Positions 59,396 to 64,000 of a stretch of DNA of 64,000 nt are shown piece after piece. The stretch is from Schistocephalus solidus (taxonomy: Eukaryota > Platyhelminthes > Cestoda > Diphyllobothriidea > Diphyllobothriidae), in contig WEDG01004561.1 in the NCBI GenBank assembly GCA_017591395.1, positions 85,729-149,728 on the forward strand, in the 5' to 3' direction. Made by a program: the position numbers and the translations under genes. The notes under the pieces are model-generated. The model made no database searches. It was not told the DNA's origin and saw only the letters and a list, made by a program, of their open reading frames with translations. The stretch's first letter is position 1. Every line of letters begins with the position of its first letter.

Positions 59396-60468
59396 AAGAC
59401 ACCTTTTATGTGGAAATGGAAAATATATTGAAACCAAAACAGTTAATTTCCCACACATTTTTTTAAATCCTTGTAGAGGAAACGTTTTTTGAAGGCCTGG
59501 AATGCGTTTCTTTATTTCACACTGGTTTTTCCCTCTGAAACCCTCCCCTTGTATAAAAAATGATGAATATTTTTTAACGCCTGAGGAATATTTATTTCCT
59601 TCTAGTCAATCGCTTTTGGAAATTTAATTTATTCAATATGTAACATGTGCTCTGGGTATGTTCTAGCTATAGCCAACCAGCTTTTAAAATGTAATATTTG
59701 TTCCGTGGTCTGCCATGGGGCATACATAACTGTTCACGCTCTTAAAAGGAATTTCTGTTCGAGATTAATTTACCTTGCGAAACCTTGCGCACCTCGGTAA
59801 ACTAAGGCCATAAGAAAATCTGATCATTGGTGGGGGGTAGTTCATTTCGTTCCACAAATAAACATTCCAAACTACGAGCCCTAGCAGGAGATGGCTATTG
59901 ACGGAGGTAGCGTGTTCCATTGTGCGACCAACTCCAGTTTCGGACTGATGGGAGTATCTTGGTGTTATAATTATTTCAGCTTGTTAAGCGGAACATGTGA
60001 TTAGAATATTTGCAGCATTTGGGGCTGATAGTGTGCACAGAGGTTTGCAAGTCCAGGTCCCCATGTGTTTTGGTACGTTATATATCTCGAAGAAGGACTA
60101 CAAACCAAGTGATCTATAAATAGAGACCTCTTATATTACTATTCCTTATGTCGTTCAATTGAATTCCGAAATAATATTAGCAAATGGATAATTTAGAAAA
60201 CTCAAAAGGTGTGTATTCAACTTTAAACGGATGATGGTTAAGTGAACTGAATTTTTTGGTATGCACTTTATCTGTAGATTTGTGAATCCTTTTTACAAAA
60301 GTGATACAAAAATTTATTCAAATGTTAATTCGGTAACTTCTGTTGCGCCAAACATATTTTCACTCCTCATAATGGAACTTCCCAATAGTAACCGATAGAA
60401 AGGTATCGTATGCAGCTGGTTTGACTATTTCTGACTGATAAGCAGTCATCAGACAGCCACAATACACG

Positions 60469-61030
60469 GCATCACATACTTCACATCGGATCTTTTAGAT
60501 GACTCCTTTCTTGTCCAAATATTTGACCCTATCCTAAGGATGGAGAAGCTTCGTACGCAAAGTAGTTGTCGGTTGGTGTGCCACATGAATTCGGTGCTTC
60601 CTTAGGTGTCTTAGGGTGAGTTCGGACACATTCTGAATGTAAGGAAGCGTTCGCCAGGTATTTATTTTCAGCGCCTGATTAGAACTACGTGGTTCCTTTG
60701 CCTTCTGTCCTCTCAGGCATCGGCGTATAAAATCATTAGGATACCCGTTCTGCGAAAATAATTCACACAAGTAATTCAGTTCAATTCGATTGCCTTCTTC
60801 GTCGGAGCAATGTGTTTTTGCTTGACTGAGTAGACTGTCGACAGGACTTCATTTGTGAGCGATGGGCTGATTGTTCTCATAAGGAAGGACGACTTCGGCA
60901 TCAGTTTCCTTTCGATAAACCGATGTGCGTAGTGTTCCGTCGGTCTTTCGTTGCACGAGAACATCCAGGAATGGGAGTTTATTTTCAACTTCCTTTTCCA
61001 GTGTGAATTAGATTCCCGGAATTGTGGAGT
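60469..61030 (-). repeat. Direct duplicate, unit 1 of about 562 bp
   Basis: It is collinear with 62970-63532 over its whole length, about nine positions in ten or better by eye. Examples are identical runs such as TGTAAGGAAGCGTTCGCCAG and TAGACTGTCGACAGGACTTC in both. Confidence 0.95.
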
Positions 61031-62515
61031 TAATGGTGTTATGGAGAAATTACAATCGGTCCTTTTTTAATGACAACAAATGTGTCGTCTACATAATGCA
61101 TTCATAATTTAGGATTAACTAACGGAAGAGCCGCGGCCTCGAGTTTCTGCATTGTGATTTCGGTGAGAGAACCAGAGATGGGTGACCCTTTCAGTTGCTT
61201 ATAGCATTTTCGGTCGAATGAAATGTTAGTTTCTAAACAAAGGTCCATGAGTTCGAGTACGGCCGCTGCTGGAACATCCGTATCGTGGGATAACAGGAGT
61301 TCCTCTGCGTATTGATTTGCTAGGGCTAACGGTATAGACGGGAAGAGGGAAATGACATCGAAGGAGGCCATTATTTCATTTGTGGAAATTGTGGTTCCTT
61401 TTACATTCTTTAGAAACTCCGTTGAATTCTCAATTGAGGTTTCACACTTCTTCGTATGCGGATGCAGCTTTTTAATAACCACTTGGAAATTTTGTAGTTT
61501 GGCGCAACGATTAATGAGACTATCGGTCGCAGTGGAACTTCAGTTTTGTGGACTTTAGGCGGTCCGTAAATCTTCACGATGGTTGATTCAGTTTGAAATA
61601 TCTCCTGACAGTTACTTCTTCCCTGTAAGACGTTTCAGCACCTTATAAATAGATGAACTCTGTCTTTGTAGGGTCCACAGAGAGGGATTCTTCCTTTGAT
61701 TCATCTTCTAACAATGACAGTATCTTCTCATTGTAGTCTGTTTTGTTCAAAACCGCAATCGCGTCTCCTTTGTCCGCGGGGAGAATGATAATATCCTTGT
61801 CAGTTTAAAGACCCTTTAACGCTTTCCTCTGTTCATGTGATAGGACTGAAAAATGTTTCCGGTCTTTTAAGGCTTGTGTGGTACTATTTCGGAAAGTAAA
61901 CCACTAGTCTTCTGTGAGGTTCACTGTCGATATGATGGATTCCAACCTTGCAAAGAACCTCAAATAGTTTGAGTCAGAAAGATTGTATTTCAGACCTTCG
62001 GAAAGCACACTCTCTTCCTTTGTCGTTAAGGTTCTCGATGACAAATTTACGACCTTCTTTGAACACTTCTGGTTTGTGTCAGTTTGTTGTGAAATGTTCA
62101 ACCATTTTCTGTCTAAAACACTCCTCTTCTTCTGTCGTTCACGTTCTGAAACAGATGCAATCGTATCGTTTAGAGATTCAAATAATTTTGAAGGAAGTTG
62201 TTATTGGCAAATCTCCACGTGCCGCTCCTTAGAAAATTGAAATTTTTGGGGTCGGAAATGGGCATCAGTTATGAAAGCACCAAGCATGTTTCGTCCGTAA
62301 CGGGTCGCAATTTGGTATCCCAGGGTAGACATAATGGCAGGTTTCACGTATACAGACTTTGGTAAAATGTTCTTGTTTCGACATCGGTGTAGAAATGTTA
62401 AATGTTCTCGCGTTACGCTTTCGCGGATGGCACATTTTTCCCGCCATCTGGCCGTAATTAATACATAAGAATTGGAAAGTAGGCATCCCAAGAAATAAAG
62501 TTGAATACATTCTAT
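60469..62515 (-). mobile_element. Penelope-like element, copy A: N-terminus and RT, 3' end missing
   Basis: Read on the minus strand from 62515, it has an N-terminal region (HRCRNKNILPKSVYVKPAIM, then YGRNMLGAFI) at 62430-62260, RT motif A (MASFDVISLFPSIP) near 61370-61330, a motif B (KGSPISGSLTEITMQKLEA) near 61190, and the catalytic loop YVDD at 61095-61084. Beyond that are NKLPFLDVLVQR-type and THCSDEEGNRIELNYLCEL strings, and finally LPYIQNVSELTLRHLRKHRI. A stop lies two codons before YVDD and there are frameshifts, so it is defective. Similarity ends at 60469, before the GIY-YIG domain. It abuts copy B at its 5' side. Confidence 0.87.
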
Positions 62516-63532
62516 GGGAAAGGAGATTTATTGCGTAATATTTTCAACACAAGTTCTCTGGGTCGTCTTCAGAAGCAGACCGGTAACAAATGAGAGCAAA
62601 ACAGGTAACATCATAACTATGCAAAAAACATCGATACTGGCGCGAACATTGGCACCATTGAGCGGCCGCCGTGTGGATCAGTCTGTCCTGGTTGGTTGTC
62701 GTTACTTCCACTTCTCCTTGAGATTTCTGTACGCCGCATCCAACTCGATATGCCTGTTGATGCATGAATCATCTGAGCACATCGCCTCGAGGAACTTTCA
62801 ACCTTTCTTGGAGGGACAGGTGACGACAATCCGAGTTTTATGCCATGCAAAGGTGTGCCCAGTGTCTAGTGTATGCATAGCTACTTGGGACAGATGGCTC
62901 CGCCTCTTTGCTGTCAATGGATGTTCATAGATGCGTGTAGAGGCAGATTCCTGTCTGACCACAATTTCTGGCATCACATACTTCACACAGGATCTTTTAG
63001 ATGACTTCTTTCTTGTCCAAATATTTGACCCTATCCTTAGAGTGGACAAGCTGCGTACGCAAAGTAGTAGTCGGTTGGTGTGCCACATGTATTCGGTGCT
63101 TCCTTAGGTGTCTTAGGGCGAGTTCGGACACATTCTGAATGTAAGGAAGCGTTCGCCAGGTATTTATTTTCAGCGCCTGATTAGAACTACGTGGTTCCTT
63201 TGCCTTCTGTCATCTCAGGCATTGGCGTACAAAATCATTAGGGTACCCGTTCTGCGAAAGTAATTCACACAAGCAATGCAGTTCAATTCGATTGCCTTCT
63301 TCGTCGGAGCAATGTGTTTTTGCTTGACTGAGTAGACTGTCGACAGGACTTCATTTTGTGAGCGATGGGCTGATTGTTCTCATAAGGAAGGATGACTTCG
63401 GCATCAGTTTCCTTTCGATAAACCGATATGCGTAGTGTTTCGTTGGTCTTTCATCGCACGAGAACATCCAGGAATGGATTTTATTGTCAACTTCTTTTTC
63501 GAGTGTGAATTGGATTCCCGGAGTTGTGGAGT
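62516..63532 (-). mobile_element. Penelope-like element, copy B: RT thumb, GIY-YIG and 3' end
   Basis: This fragment starts (minus strand) at about 63532 inside the RT thumb and runs through the same HLRKHRI-type region to a GIY-YIG endonuclease remnant: CEVCDARNCGQTGI at about 62995-62950, and TRIYEHPLTAKRRSHLSQVA, then DTGHTFAWHKTRIV, at 62940-62830. The GIY and YIG strings are decayed, but the conserved Arg and Glu-His spacing can be followed. It ends with CCSKKGW-like and DDSCINRHIELDAAY strings and a 3' region with TCTGAAGACGACCCAGAG. The interval 62970-63532 repeats 60469-61030 of copy A. Confidence 0.85.
62970..63532 (-). repeat. Direct duplicate, unit 2 of about 563 bp
   Basis: This is the partner of 60469-61030 in the same orientation, offset by about 2.5 kb. 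Divergence is concentrated in the first 135 bases. Confidence 0.95.
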
Positions 63533-64000
63533 ATGTATGGATATGCACGATAATGCTGACCCAAGGTGTTGAGATGGAATGAGATGGTAAAGCGATCTCT
63601 GAGGAGAATAGTTTAATCAGCATCTGACGTCTCACACTCATACTTGAGGGTATCCTCGGAGATAAGACAGAATATTAATTATATAGCTTAAATAGGTCTC
63701 TTGTTGCTCACTGCTGAAAGGTTCACGAGGCTCTGCCCCCATTGGTCCTCTCTTCTTGCCTCAGTGGTGTCTGCAGTCGTCGTATGCCAGTGTTAGATCA
63801 ATCGTGCGGGTTAATCGATTTGGTATCCGATTGCACAAGTAGTGGCCGAGACGAAAGCAAAATGGTGAGAGAGATAATCGAGGCCTGGAAATCGGATACC
63901 AATTTTATCAACCGCTCAAGTACGAGTGTGAAACTTCAGATGATTATTTAATCATCCACCTCTAAGATCAATTTAACCTTTTCATTCCATATATATATAT

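Larger units (their letters stand above)
57818..64000 (+). other. Start of the next intron, at least 6.2 kb
   Basis: After GTGAGT no further in-phase exon or PDZ signature is visible to the window end. It contains a foldback element (59110-59395), the Penelope pair (60469-63532) and a TA tract at the very end. The stretches 57.8-59.1 and 59.4-60.4 kb are AT-rich with no gene seen. Near 58.7 kb, ACGGTTTGAATACCCGAGCG on the minus strand resembles an RNA polymerase III box B. Confidence 0.7.

Noticed and set aside
1..64000. Bacterial or phage features, CRISPR arrays, operons
   Set aside because: The DNA is intron-rich and eukaryotic. The tandem repeats present lack CRISPR repeat-spacer structure.

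Overview
The window looks like intronic and exonic DNA of a large-genome flatworm, most likely a cestode and perhaps a diphyllobothriid such as Spirometra or Schistocephalus. The grounds are widely spaced exons, AT-rich introns of 4 to 19 kb, and two retroelement types I recall from those genomes: a LINE whose C-terminal tail carries degenerate C2H2 zinc-finger units, and Penelope-like elements with a GIY-YIG domain. The species is an inference. Nothing prokaryotic is present.

One protein-coding gene can be supported. It runs on the + strand across almost the whole window and is open at both ends. Seven exons (8667-8883, 19326-19558, 24650-25375, 29815-30194, 49636-49786, 49952-50381, 57320-57817) have GT/AG borders and join in phase at all six junctions, giving about 878 codons. 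They encode three consecutive PDZ domains and then a long disordered linker. The order, spacing and linker residues match PDZ4, PDZ5 and PDZ6 of GRIP1/GRIP2 (glutamate receptor-interacting protein), a synaptic and trafficking scaffold. PDZ1-3 should lie before position 1, and PDZ7, if kept, after 64000. The flatworm version carries a Ser-rich insertion of about 175 residues between PDZ5 and PDZ6.

Everything else is intron. Intron 8884-19325 holds a decayed minus-strand LINE (about 10.9-16.8 kb) whose reverse-transcriptase core is deleted and whose zinc-finger tail surrounds a TAC/TACGG satellite of about 785 bp. Intron 30195-49635 holds a second LINE fragment (35.8-36.3 kb, minus), a sense-strand 5'-truncated Penelope fragment between TA repeats (41.1-42.0 kb), a six-copy 40-bp minisatellite (32.5 kb), a cluster of triplet repeats (42.4-42.8 kb) and a 57-bp-arm palindrome (45.3 kb). 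Intron 50382-57319 holds a third LINE remnant (52.1-52.9 kb, minus) and its leader-like sequence. The last intron holds two Penelope fragments in head-to-tail order (60.5-63.5 kb, minus) with a duplicated segment of about 560 bp.

Scattered through the introns is a family of short elements with inverted ends and a degenerate TTAGGGTTA-like core, best seen at 37.5-37.9 kb. The regions 1-8666, 19559-24649 and 25376-29814 otherwise show only AT-rich intron. All recognisable LINE remnants and the larger Penelope pair are antisense to the host gene.
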